Of a stretch of 64,000 nucleotides of DNA, positions 52,246-60,902 are shown piece by piece; the stretch's first letter is position 1, and each line of letters starts with the position of its first letter. A program made the translations under genes and the position numbers. The notes below the pieces were generated by a model that saw only the letters and a program-made list of their open reading frames with translations, did not search any database and was not told the DNA's origin. Origin of the DNA: Paenibacillus macerans (lineage in GTDB: Bacteria; Bacillota; Bacilli; Paenibacillales; Paenibacillaceae); the NCBI RefSeq assembly GCF_900454495.1, contig NZ_UGSI01000002.1:1585001-1649000 (forward strand), given 5' to 3'.

Positions 52246-54798
52246 GTGAGCAATCGGCTGCCTTTTTATTTATGGAAGCGACTGGAGGGTGAACGGGAGC
52301 ATGACCGCTTTGGCGATGTGGTGCTTGCCGGAGACATCAATGGGGACGGGATGGACGAATGGATCATTGCCGCCAGCACGGCAACCTTTGTCGAAGACGA
52401 AGACGGTGTGAATCCGATCCCCCATTATTACCGGGGAAAAGTTTATGTATATTCGCACGACCTGAAGCCGCTCTTCACGCTGCAGGGCGATCGTTACGGC
52501 GACTGTTTCGGGGCTTCGGTCGCTTTGGGGGACATCAACGGCGACGGCAACCCGGAAATTATCGTCGGGGCCCCGCGGGCAAGCGCCGGTTCCCTGCTGG
52601 AATGCGGAACCGTATCGGTTTACTCCGGACGTACCGGGAACTTGCTTGGGAAGTGGAGCGGCGAAGAAAATTACGCGCGTTTGGGAGCGGCGCTGACTGT
52701 TTTGGATTGGAACCAGGACGGCATCCCGGATGTGGCGGTGTCTTCGCATAACTTGGACCCGAACGGGGCCGACCGGGATGGACGGGTGACCGTTTACTCC
52801 GGCCGGGATCATTCGATCCTGGAGAGCTGGGAGGGCAAGAACGGGGAAGGTTTGGGGCTTTCGCTCGCTTCCGGCGATGTGGACGGCGACGGCAAACCCG
52901 AGCTTATCGTAAGCGCGCCGCTATATTCCGGCGCGGATATGACCCGCAACGGACGCGTCTTGGTGTTTCGCGGCGGGGCGGCGCCGATGTTTGAGTCCAG
53001 AGGAAAGCGAAGCTATGACGAACACGGACGCAAAGTGGCCGCGTTCGACCTTGACGGGGACGGCATCGCCGATTTGGTCATCGGCTCGCCCAAAGCTGGG
53101 GGCGAATTTACCCGCGGCGGGGCGGTGGCTGCCTACAATCTGGTCTCAGGAGAGCTGGTGATGGAAAAGGAAGGCTGGTTTGGCCTTCAAGAGCTGGGGA
53201 CCGATATTGTCCCGTTTGCCCAACGCGGGCAGGAGCCGGCCGTGCTTGCCGGATCGCGGGTCGGGGCCGCCTATCTGCTGGGCCGGGACGGCAAGCTGAT
53301 TCACGAGTTTAACGGCGACGAAGCAGAGGTGTTCGGCCATTCCCTAGCGGTTATGTACGGGACGGACGAAGCGCAAATTGCGGTGGGCGCCGTTTCGGGC
53401 TTGAACCAAAACCGGTTTATGTCCGGATGCGTGTATTTCCTGTCCACCGAGCCGCCAGCCGCCAGTAAACGGGATGCGCCTGCGTTGCCTGAAGCCGCTG
53501 CGGCCGATTCCGGCGCAGCTTTACAGGCTCATTCACATCCGGCCTTCCCCGCGGGTGATATTCCGGCTGCGGCCGCGGCTTCGCCGAAGCGGATTTTGCT
53601 GGCGACCTACTGGTATTTGCCTCATGTCGGCGGGGTCGATGTCTATGTGCGTCTGCTGAAAAAAGAGCTGGAGCGCAAAGGGCATCAAGTCGACGTGCTG
53701 GCCCATCATCCGGATATGGCCCACTACTATCTTGTGGACGGAAACAAAAAGATCAATAAATGGAAGATCAAAAACCTGGTTTATGATCAAGTCATCCGGT
53801 TCTACCAGAAGTATTTGGCCCATGTCGACCCTTGGGTGCGTTATCGCGACGTCGAGCGCTATTGCTACGAACTGGCCGCCGCCTTGTTTGATTTGGATCA
53901 ATACGACATCATTCATACGCAGGACATCATTTCCACCCGGGCGTTGTCCCGCGTCAAGCCGTCCCGCACCGCCCTGGTCGCCACCATTCACGGCTTGCTG
54001 GCCAAGGAGCATATGATTGCCGGAGATATTGAAAGCAAGGACAGTTTGGCTTGGAAATACGTGGCCGATGAAGAGTATTACGGATGCGTGTCGGCGAACG
54101 CCGCCATTTTGCCTACCGAATGGCTTCGCCGTGAAATGGTCCGGTTCTCCGTGCCCCCGGACATCTTCAGCGTCATACCTTATGGTATGGATTTCGCCGA
54201 ATTCGAGCAAAGATCGCAAGCGCCGCTTACGGAGCCGCTTCCGCAAGCAGCGGAATTCACGATCAGCTGCCCGGCCCGGCTCGTCCCGGTCAAAGGCCAT
54301 CGTACCCTGATCGGGGCGCTAAGCCGAATAAGCTCCGATCCGCGTTGGCATTGCTGGCTGCTCGGCGACGGAGTTCTTCGCGCCGACGTGGAACGCTGGA
54401 TTTCCGAAGCCGGCTTGACTGACCGCGTCACCCTGCTCGGCGACCGCCGGGACGTGCCGGCGATTCTGCGGCAAAGCGACTGTATGGTGTTGCCTTCCTT
54501 GCAGGATAACCTGCCGTTTTCCATCATGGAGGCGCAGCTGTCCGGCACCCCTATCGTCGCCTCGAATGCCGGCGGAATTCCGGAGATGATCCGGCATGAG
54601 GAAACCGGATTGCTGTTCGAAACCGGCAACGATCGGGAGCTTGCCCAGCAGTTGACCCGCCTGATGGAGGATCAGCCGCTGAGACGATCTTTGGCTAAAC
54701 GGGCCAAGGAATGGGCGAATCGGCAATGGTCCCCTGACACCCTGCTGGAGCGGACCCTGGCGGTTTATGATTTGGCGCTGCAAAGGGTGAGAACATGA
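52246..54798 (+). CDS. FG-GAP propeller fused to a GT4-family glycosyltransferase
   Basis: 850 residues. Residues 1-400 form an integrin-alpha-like FG-GAP beta-propeller. Calcium-type loops are visible at about 30 (DINGDGMDE), 96 (DINGDGNPE), 154 (DWNQDGIPD), 211 (DVDGDGKPE) and 268 (DLDGDGIAD), each near an FG/GAP-like turn such as IIVGAP or VIGSPK. A Pro/Ala linker (402-446) leads to a full GT4 domain of the 47152 subtype (LATYWYLPHVGGVDVYV, FTISCPARLVPVKGHRTL, QDNLPFSIMEAQ). There is no signal peptide. Start GTG 52246 after GAGGAGGGG. The frame is unbroken through both parts, so the fusion is real at DNA level. I know of no characterised protein with this layout. Confidence 0.88.
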   Translation: MSNRLPFYLWKRLEGEREHDRFGDVVLAGDINGDGMDEWIIAASTATFVEDEDGVNPIPHYYRGKVYVYSHDLKPLFTLQGDRYGDCFGASVALGDINGDGNPEIIVGAPRASAGSLLECGTVSVYSGRTGNLLGKWSGEENYARLGAALTVLDWNQDGIPDVAVSSHNLDPNGADRDGRVTVYSGRDHSILESWEGKNGEGLGLSLASGDVDGDGKPELIVSAPLYSGADMTRNGRVLVFRGGAAPMFESRGKRSYDEHGRKVAAFDLDGDGIADLVIGSPKAGGEFTRGGAVAAYNLVSGELVMEKEGWFGLQELGTDIVPFAQRGQEPAVLAGSRVGAAYLLGRDGKLIHEFNGDEAEVFGHSLAVMYGTDEAQIAVGAVSGLNQNRFMSGCVYFLSTEPPAASKRDAPALPEAAAADSGAALQAHSHPAFPAGDIPAAAAASPKRILLATYWYLPHVGGVDVYVRLLKKELERKGHQVDVLAHHPDMAHYYLVDGNKKINKWKIKNLVYDQVIRFYQKYLAHVDPWVRYRDVERYCYELAAALFDLDQYDIIHTQDIISTRALSRVKPSRTALVATIHGLLAKEHMIAGDIESKDSLAWKYVADEEYYGCVSANAAILPTEWLRREMVRFSVPPDIFSVIPYGMDFAEFEQRSQAPLTEPLPQAAEFTISCPARLVPVKGHRTLIGALSRISSDPRWHCWLLGDGVLRADVERWISEAGLTDRVTLLGDRRDVPAILRQSDCMVLPSLQDNLPFSIMEAQLSGTPIVASNAGGIPEMIRHEETGLLFETGNDRELAQQLTRLMEDQPLRRSLAKRAKEWANRQWSPDTLLERTLAVYDLALQRVRT

Positions 54799-55073
54799 TG
54801 ATTTTTTCCTTTACCGTATACGAAAAGCCGGATCCCGTTTTCTGGCAGAAGCTGGCGGTCAAGCTTCCGGAAGGCTACAACTACCCCGATCCTTGCTTTC
54901 TGCGAACGCTCGATCCGGAGCTCTCCAGCCTGCCTTATGTCATGAACCGCTCGTGCCTGACCCCGGACATAACCAAAGGGGACGAGGCTTTCCGGGCGTC
55001 TCTTCCCGCCAAGCTGCCTCCGGAATACCGCATCCCGGACACCGGATTAATCAAGCGCTTATGCGAGTTGTGA
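54795..55073 (+). CDS. small protein with duplicated P-D motif, unknown function
   Basis: 92 residues. Two halves repeat a pattern: KLPEGYNYPDPCFLRTL and KLPPEYRIPDTGLIKRL. A related IPDPAFIHIL occurs in the protein encoded at 48382. ATG 54795 overlaps the stop of the FG-GAP fusion gene (ATGA), which argues for real translation and a shared job. Possibly a short linear interaction module for the cluster's enzymes; inference only. Confidence 0.65.
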   Translation: MMIFSFTVYEKPDPVFWQKLAVKLPEGYNYPDPCFLRTLDPELSSLPYVMNRSCLTPDITKGDEAFRASLPAKLPPEYRIPDTGLIKRLCEL

Positions 55074-55110
55074 ACGCGGGTAAACCTCTATAAGTCAGGA
55101 ATGATGGTGT

Positions 55111-56178
55111 ATGAATAAACGTGTGCTGTTCGTGTTTTACGTGCCGAGCGGGGGGATGGAAACCGTAAATCGCCAGCGGTGCAGGGCATTGCGGCGTTTT
55201 GGAATTGAGGCGGAATGCTTGTACTACAGGTGGGGAGCCGGGCTGCAAAACAAAACGGACTTTCCGGTTTATGTCACGGATGAAGACGATGAAATTCGCC
55301 GGCTTATCCAAACGCGCCGCTACGATTGCATCGTGGTGACGACGGATTACGCCAGCTTTCCCCGCTTTCGCAGACTCGGTTACGAGGGCAAGCTCGTGCT
55401 GGAAATCCAAGGATTCGGATCCGTGGATACCGCCGAAAAAGAGCTTCGCGCCGCAGTCCCGATCGTCCGTCAGCATGCCGCCGCTTTAATGAATCCGAAA
55501 ACGCCTCATATTACGGCCTTGTTTCAGCAATTGTACCCGGCCATTCCGCAATTTTATTTAAATAATTGTTTTGACGCCAAAGCTTTTTCGTACCGTCCTT
55601 CGCAAAAACAAAAGGAACCCGTAGTCGCCTGGGTCGGACGGATTGAGGACAATAAAAACTGGCGGGAGTTTCTTTATATTGCCCATTCCTTGCTTTTTTA
55701 TGACCGGAGCATTCAAATCTGGATGTTTGAAGACCATTATTTATCGAGCCCCGCGGAGCGCGGAAAATTCGAAAGTTTGGTGGACCGGCTGCAGCTTCGC
55801 AGCCGTTTAAAGGTTCGCTCCAATGTGCCCAATCGGGAAATGATCCATTATTATTCCTCCATCGGCGATTCCGGCGGATTCCTGTGCAGCACCTCCAAAG
55901 TCGAAGGAGCGCCGATGTCCATCATCGAAGCGATGAGCTGCCGCTGCCCCGTGCTGGCAAGCGGTTCGGACGGCGTCGTCTCCTGCATTAAGCATAATAA
56001 AACGGGGAAAAGCTATGTCCTTGGCGATATCGGCCAGGCCGTTCGGGAAGGGCGCGAGCTGATGCTGAACAAACCGCTGCGAAACGGGATACAAACCCAA
56101 GCTTTACAGCTTGTAAAAAGCGAATTTCATCCGGATAAATACAGCCGGGAATTTATGAACATGCTGCAAACCATTTAA
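55111..56178 (+). CDS. GT4-family glycosyltransferase
   Basis: 355 residues: VLFVFYVPSGGMETVNRQR, VVAWVGRIEDNKNWREFL and EX7E in EGAPMSIIEAMSCRCPVLA. The short N-terminal half lacks membrane segments. It is the last transferase of the cluster and follows the 92-residue gene by 37 nt. A strong terminator ends the unit. Donor and acceptor unknown. Confidence 0.85.
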   Translation: MNKRVLFVFYVPSGGMETVNRQRCRALRRFGIEAECLYYRWGAGLQNKTDFPVYVTDEDDEIRRLIQTRRYDCIVVTTDYASFPRFRRLGYEGKLVLEIQGFGSVDTAEKELRAAVPIVRQHAAALMNPKTPHITALFQQLYPAIPQFYLNNCFDAKAFSYRPSQKQKEPVVAWVGRIEDNKNWREFLYIAHSLLFYDRSIQIWMFEDHYLSSPAERGKFESLVDRLQLRSRLKVRSNVPNREMIHYYSSIGDSGGFLCSTSKVEGAPMSIIEAMSCRCPVLASGSDGVVSCIKHNKTGKSYVLGDIGQAVREGRELMLNKPLRNGIQTQALQLVKSEFHPDKYSREFMNMLQTI

Positions 56179-56198
56179 TATACCATACCGTCAAGAAA

Positions 56199-56247
56199 AA
56201 CTGTTCCCTGCGTTAAAAGGGACGCTTTCGGGAACAGTTCTTTTTTT
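56199..56247 (+). terminator. terminator at the end of the glycosylation cluster
   Basis: AACTGTTCCC (56199-56208) pairs exactly with GGGAACAGTT (56230-56239), followed by CTTTTTTT. Confidence 0.9.
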
Positions 56248-56345
56248 CCCGCTGCGGTGAAACTTCCCTGAATGTCGTTCACGGATGCGGCGCACTCTAA
56301 CGCATGTAATCATACACATTAAAATCTTTGATGGGGGATGACTAC

Positions 56346-57488
56346 ATGCCTGGAGCCAAAAGCAAAATCGTGAATTTGTCGTTGTCCGCCGCATTGCTGG
56401 CCAGCGTGATCGGCATTGCGGGCTGCGGTGACGGCACAGCCAAGAACAACGTACGGACGCAAAGCGTTCGGAACAACAACAACCGGAACTATGATGTCAA
56501 CTCCCTTCCCAACGGGAACCGTCTGTTTTCGCGTAGCGCGGGGAACGGTCAGGATCAGCGGATTCGCTCCTTGAGATACAGTCCTGCGCTAAGCAATAAA
56601 GTCGCCCAGCTGGGCGATGTGCAGACGGCTCATGTCGTCGTGACGGACCGCGACGCATATGTGGCTGTTACGCTCCACGGTAACAACAACGCCGCCACGG
56701 GGAATACGGCGGGCCGGACAAACACTTACGGCATGCGTTCCACCGGCATCGGTACGGGAACGACGAATCTCGGCGGACCTTACGGTGCCGGCTACGGAAC
56801 GCGCGGCGCCTATGACAACGGGCTTGGCCGCGGGCTGACGGCCCCTAACGGAGCCGGCGGTCTTTTCGGAACTCGCGGCAACAATTTGTTCGGCATGGGT
56901 GGAACGAACACGACCGGCACCGGGACACCCGGATACGGCACCGCCGGAAATGGTCCGGCCGGCTATGGAACGACAGGTTATGGGACAACCGGAACCGGGA
57001 CCATGTACAATGGCGCCGGGAATATGGGGATGAGCAGCGTAAACCGCGGCACTACGATTTACGGTACCGGCACGCGCAGCGGAGCCGGAACTTATGACGG
57101 TGTAGGCGCAGGCCGCTTTAATGTCAACGGCGCGGTTACCGATAACGTCCCTCAGGACGTTAAGGACCGTATTGCCCATGTCGTGAAGCAAACGGCCCCT
57201 CATATCCGCAACGTGTATGTTTCCGGGAATCCCGACTTCGTAACCAGCATGGGGAACTATGCTACCCAAACGCGCGGAGGCGGGACGCTGAACAACGTCA
57301 TCGGCGATTTCCAAACGTTGATCAACCGGATTTTCCCGGGGCGCACCGGGACGATGACCGGCCCGAACGGGTATACGCCTACCGGCCCGAATGCCGGCAT
57401 GGGCAACGGTACGAGAGGCATGACGGGAACCGGTGGAGGTCTTCGCACCGGCACCAACGGCGGTTTTTCGGGCGGCACGACCCGTTAA
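56346..57488 (+). CDS. YhcN/YlaJ-family sporulation lipoprotein with Gly/Thr-rich insert
   Basis: 380 residues. The N-terminal signal ends in a lipobox (SVIGIAGC, lipid on the Cys near residue 27). A YhcN-type domain is split: KVAQLGDVQTAHVVVTDRDAYVAV near residue 90 and VKDRIAHVVKQTAPHIRNVYVSGNPDF near 275. Between and after these lie long Gly/Thr/Asn/Tyr-rich stretches (YGTTGYGTTGTGT). Family members sit on the inner forespore or spore membrane. ATG 56346 has GGGGGA 7 nt upstream; an earlier TTG lacks a site. TGAATG and CACTCTA, 18 bp apart around 56269-56299, loosely fit a forespore sigma-G promoter. Separate unit from the glycosyltransferases. Confidence 0.82.
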   Translation: MPGAKSKIVNLSLSAALLASVIGIAGCGDGTAKNNVRTQSVRNNNNRNYDVNSLPNGNRLFSRSAGNGQDQRIRSLRYSPALSNKVAQLGDVQTAHVVVTDRDAYVAVTLHGNNNAATGNTAGRTNTYGMRSTGIGTGTTNLGGPYGAGYGTRGAYDNGLGRGLTAPNGAGGLFGTRGNNLFGMGGTNTTGTGTPGYGTAGNGPAGYGTTGYGTTGTGTMYNGAGNMGMSSVNRGTTIYGTGTRSGAGTYDGVGAGRFNVNGAVTDNVPQDVKDRIAHVVKQTAPHIRNVYVSGNPDFVTSMGNYATQTRGGGTLNNVIGDFQTLINRIFPGRTGTMTGPNGYTPTGPNAGMGNGTRGMTGTGGGLRTGTNGGFSGGTTR

Positions 57489-57521
57489 CGGAGAAACCGG
57501 CTAAATTAAAGCAATGCAGGC

Positions 57522-57556
57522 TAGGCCCCCTTTCTCGCCAGAAGGGGGCCTAATTA
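57522..57556 (+). terminator. terminator after the YhcN-type gene
   Basis: TAGGCCCCCTTCT-type stem: TAGGCCCCC (57522-57530) with GGGGGCCTA (57544-57552), extended by TTTCT/AGAA, then ATTATT. Confidence 0.8.
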
Positions 57557-57586
57557 TTGTAGCCGAGAACCCGCAGATGGAATTTT

Positions 57587-57627
57587 ACGTAATCTAACGA
57601 AGCTAACGAAATCTAACGTAATCTAAT
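57587..57627. repeat. short tandem repeat, TAACGNAATC type
   Basis: Four units of 9-10 bp: ACGTAATCTA, ACGAAGCTA, ACGAAATCTA, ACGTAATCTA. No coding role is seen. Confidence 0.6.
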
Positions 57628-57780
57628 CGTACCGCCAGCGCGCTAATGGTTGTTAAAAACCAGGCGGCTTCATTTTTATGCTGATGTACTATGTGGTTTG
57701 CTCATAAGTATTTCCATTACATTAAGACATCAAGACTGAAGGTGATTCGTCGTTTGCTAGGACGGGTCGTTGAGATCAAC

Positions 57781-57963
57781 TGCAAAAGTGCATTCTATTT
57801 TCCGTAGTTCATCCTTTTAGAGCGTTTGAAATGCAAAAATGCATCTGAATATCCGCGATTTGATAAAAAAGTGACTTTTAACCGGAAATGAACTGCACAT
57901 TTGCATTTGAACCGCCTGTTTCAGGGAGTTTCGACGAAATTCGCCTGCACTTTTGCATTTCAT
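57781..57963. repeat. intergenic repeat A, copy 2
   Basis: Bounded by TGCAAAAGTGCA (57781-57792) and TGCACTTTTGCA (57946-57957), like the copy at 2639-2744, with the same right end. It is about 80 bp longer and has additional internal half-sites (ATGCAAAAATGCAT, TGCACATTTGCA). The ~620-bp gap from 57488 to 58115 holds this, the short tandem repeat and the terminator; a 69-residue frame at 57901 is not credible. Confidence 0.72.
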
Positions 57964-58114
57964 GGTGGGATACCCCTTCCCTATATAGGAATGTGGCAGG
58001 AAGCCCTTCGACCCGTACAGGTAATAAAAGGGTTGTTTACTATATTTGCAGTTCTGATTAGTTATAATATGCGACTTGTAGTCAGACAGCCCTCTCCATC
58101 ACGATTTTAAAGAC

Positions 58115-59311
58115 TTATTCGGCTTCTTCGGCTTCGCCGTTTAGCAGCCGCCCTTTCACCCAAACCCGCTGCAGCTCCAGATCGCCGCTTACAAGCAGCA
58201 GGTCGGCTTGTTTTCCGGTTTCCACCGCGCCGGTCAAATGATCGATCCGGATCAGCTTGGCCGGGTTGCCGCTGGCCAGTTCGGAGGCACGCTCCACGGA
58301 CAAGCCAACTTCCTGCACCAGATAACGGAAGCCGCGGATCATTGTCAGCGTGCTGCCGGCCAATGTGCCTTCGCTATCTTTGAGGGTGCAAACCCGGTCC
58401 TTCACAACGACCGGCAGATCGCCGAGCATATATTCGCCGTCCCCAAGACCGGCTGCCGACATCGCGTCCGTGATCAGCATCAGGTTGCTGCCGGTTTTCA
58501 CGCTGGCGAGCAGCCGGATTGCGGCGGGGTGCACATGGATGCCGTCGGCGATAATTTCCGCGCTGATGCCGGGCGTGCTTAAAATCGTGCCGGCGGTGCC
58601 GGGCTTCCGGTGATGGAGCGGCGTCATGGCGTTGAACATATGCACGGAGTGGTTTAGCCCGACTTCATACGCGGCCATCATTTGCTCGTAGGTTGCGTCC
58701 GTATGTCCGGCGGCCGCCACGATGCCCCGCTTGCGCAAATAGCGGATCAGCTCGTGCGAGCCTTCCCGTTCCGGCGCGAACGTCACCTGTTTGATCAGCC
58801 CGGGATAGCGCGTATCCCATGCTTCGATCCATTCCCGGTTCGGCGGCACGATATGCTCCGGATTTTGCGCTCCAGGCCATTTCGGGCTGATAAACGGCCC
58901 TTCCAAATGGACGCCGACGAGTTGGGCATAAGGCATATCGCCCTGCATATATTGATGCACTTCCTCGAGTACGTGTTCGATTACGTGCTTCGGCATCGTC
59001 ATCGTGGTGGCCAGCATCGAGGTCGTGCCCTGGCTGCAATGAAGCTTCGTAATCGCATCAAAGCCGCGCTGGCTGGGTGCGGAGAAATCCTCGAGCATGC
59101 CGCCGTGCACATGAACATCGATAAAACCGGGCAGCACGTAATGGCCGCTTGCGTCGATCGTTTCACATTCGGCCGGGAGCGAAAGCGGCGCGCCGGATGC
59201 GGAGCCGACATAAACGATGAGTCCGTTCTCTACGGCAACCGCTCCGTCGTGAATGATTCCCCGGGGCGTAACGACTTCGGCATGGGTCAGGATAAAATTC
59301 CGGCCGCTCAT
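58115..59311 (-). CDS. nagA: N-acetylglucosamine-6-phosphate deacetylase
   Basis: Removes acetate from GlcNAc-6-P in the cytoplasm. About 398 residues. Seen: PGFIDVHVHGG (metal-binding HxH), VGVHLEGPFISPKWPGAQNP (metal Glu), AAGHTDATYEQM (His), HMFNAMTPLHHRKPG, and LITDAMSAAG (catalytic Asp). I place the start at 59311 (MSGRN), where GGGAAG is upstream and the ATG overlaps the nagB stop by one base; the frame runs on to 59386 without a start signal. Last gene of rpiR-nagB-nagA. Confidence 0.94.
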   Translation of the reverse strand: MSGRNFILTHAEVVTPRGIIHDGAVAVENGLIVYVGSASGAPLSLPAECETIDASGHYVLPGFIDVHVHGGMLEDFSAPSQRGFDAITKLHCSQGTTSMLATTMTMPKHVIEHVLEEVHQYMQGDMPYAQLVGVHLEGPFISPKWPGAQNPEHIVPPNREWIEAWDTRYPGLIKQVTFAPEREGSHELIRYLRKRGIVAAAGHTDATYEQMMAAYEVGLNHSVHMFNAMTPLHHRKPGTAGTILSTPGISAEIIADGIHVHPAAIRLLASVKTGSNLMLITDAMSAAGLGDGEYMLGDLPVVVKDRVCTLKDSEGTLAGSTLTMIRGFRYLVQEVGLSVERASELASGNPAKLIRIDHLTGAVETGKQADLLLVSGDLELQRVWVKGRLLNGEAEEAE

Positions 59312-60039
59312 TATAGCCACTTCCCTGCAGCTTGATCTACGACGACAACGACATTGGAGTGGGTTTGCAGGAACGTAGCCGGGCATTTCGTCGTAATCGG
59401 TCCTTTCAGCGCCCGGGCGATCACTTCCGCTTTGTCTTCGCCTTTGGCCATCAGCAAAATTTGCTTGGCATGCAAAATGGAGCCGATCCCCATCGTGATC
59501 GCGTGCGTCGGCACCTCTTCGATGGAGTTGAAAAAACGCGCATTGGCCAGGCGGGTCCGTTCATCTAGCTTGACGATATGCGGCGGTCCCTGCAGCTCCT
59601 CGCCCGGTTCATTGAAGCCGATATGACCGTTGTGGCCCAGACCGAGCAGCTGCAAATCGATCTGGCCGGCTTCATCCAGCAGACGCGAGTAATCTTCGGC
59701 CGCTTTTTGCGGATCGGCTTCCACGCCGGATGGAACATGGGTGTTTTCGGGCAAAATATCGATATGGTTAAACAGCTTCTCGTCCATGAACCGGCGGTAG
59801 CTTTCCGGATGATCGGCCGGAAGGCCGATGTATTCGTCGAGATTGTAGGTCGTGGCCTGCTTGAAGCTTACGCTGCCCTTCCGGTAAAGCTCGATCAATT
59901 TCCCGTAAACGCCGACCGGCGTGCTACCGGTCGCCAGGCCGAGAATCGCCCGCGGATTGGATTGCAGCAGGCTGGCGATAATGCCTGCGCCGGTTTCGTT
60001 AAAATGGTCCTCGCTGCTTGTTTTGATGATGTTCAGCAT
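59311..60039 (-). CDS. nagB: glucosamine-6-phosphate deaminase
   Basis: Converts glucosamine-6-P to fructose-6-P and ammonia. 242 residues, the short Gram-positive length. Seen: LGLATGSTPVGVYGKLIE, YNLDEYIGL (catalytic Asp), LGLGHNGHIGFNEPG (catalytic Asp/His region). Its start overlaps the end of the rpiR gene by 7 nt, and its stop overlaps the nagA start. Confidence 0.94.
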   Translation of the reverse strand: MLNIIKTSSEDHFNETGAGIIASLLQSNPRAILGLATGSTPVGVYGKLIELYRKGSVSFKQATTYNLDEYIGLPADHPESYRRFMDEKLFNHIDILPENTHVPSGVEADPQKAAEDYSRLLDEAGQIDLQLLGLGHNGHIGFNEPGEELQGPPHIVKLDERTRLANARFFNSIEEVPTHAITMGIGSILHAKQILLMAKGEDKAEVIARALKGPITTKCPATFLQTHSNVVVVVDQAAGKWL

Positions 60040-60902
60040 AAGTTTTGCCCTCCTTGTGTTTTGCGGTAAATCTGCACGTTTTGATATGAACTTTCCAGCT
60101 TGGGAATATAGTCTTCAAACTCCAGGCTAACCATTCCCGTAAATAAAATATCGATGACATGAAGTTGGGCGATCCGCGATGCCATGTCGCCCCGGCGCAT
60201 TCCTTCCTCCAAGGAGGAAGAAAATAACGCGATGTCCGCCAAAGACGCCAGGCGGTTTTGCCCGTATTGCGTCAAGGAGAGCGTCACCGCCCCGCTGTCT
60301 TTGGCGCAGCGCAGCGCATCGATCGTCTCCGGCGTTTCCCCGGAATAGGAAATCGCCAGCGCGGCATCGCCCGCTCCCAGCGAAGACGCGGAGGTGATCT
60401 GCATATGGGAATCGGCGAAAGCGGTGCAGTTTTTGCCGATGCGGATCAGTTTTTGATAGAAGTCCTGAGCCACCACCGATGAGGTGGCCACGCCGTACAA
60501 ATCGATGCGCTTGGCCCCGCACAACGCCTTTACCGCCTGAGCCAGCTGGTTCATGTCCAGCAAGCGGGTGGTGTCGGTAATGGAGGCGAGGTGGTTCGCT
60601 TCCATGGCCTCGACGATTTTTTGCAGGTCATTGCCGGCAATAATGTCCTGATATTGCGTGTCCGCCGGTTTATGCGCCAGCTCTCCGGCCAGCTTCATCT
60701 TAAAATCGGGGAACCCTTTAAAATGAAACGTCTTGCAAAAACGCGTTATGGTCGAAGGGCTGACTCCGCACGTATTGGCCAATTCCGTAATGCCCAAATG
60801 AAGAACGGCCGCCGGCGATTCCAGAATATATTCCCCGAGTTTGCGCTCCTGCGGCGGCAGCGTGTCCAAATGGCTGGAGAGTGCGTGCAGTATTGGCGTC
60901 AA
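60033..60902 (-). CDS. MurR/RpiR-family transcriptional regulator
   Basis: 289 residues. The N-terminal RpiR helix-turn-helix (LGITELANTCGVSPSTITRFCKTFHFKGFPDFKMKL, given in outline) is followed by a C-terminal SIS sugar-phosphate domain (RIDLYGVATSSVVAQDF, AISYSGETPETIDAL). First gene of the operon, so it probably senses a GlcNAc or GlcN phosphate and controls its own transcription together with nagBA. Start TTG 60902 follows AGGAGGGGG. An AT-rich stretch upstream (60910-60965) is the likely promoter/operator. Confidence 0.9.
   Translation of the reverse strand: MTPILHALSSHLDTLPPQERKLGEYILESPAAVLHLGITELANTCGVSPSTITRFCKTFHFKGFPDFKMKLAGELAHKPADTQYQDIIAGNDLQKIVEAMEANHLASITDTTRLLDMNQLAQAVKALCGAKRIDLYGVATSSVVAQDFYQKLIRIGKNCTAFADSHMQITSASSLGAGDAALAISYSGETPETIDALRCAKDSGAVTLSLTQYGQNRLASLADIALFSSSLEEGMRRGDMASRIAQLHVIDILFTGMVSLEFEDYIPKLESSYQNVQIYRKTQGGQNLC

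Noticed and set aside
57901..58110. 69-residue frame starting in repeat A copy 2
   Set aside because: Begins within the palindromic repeat and has no ribosome site.
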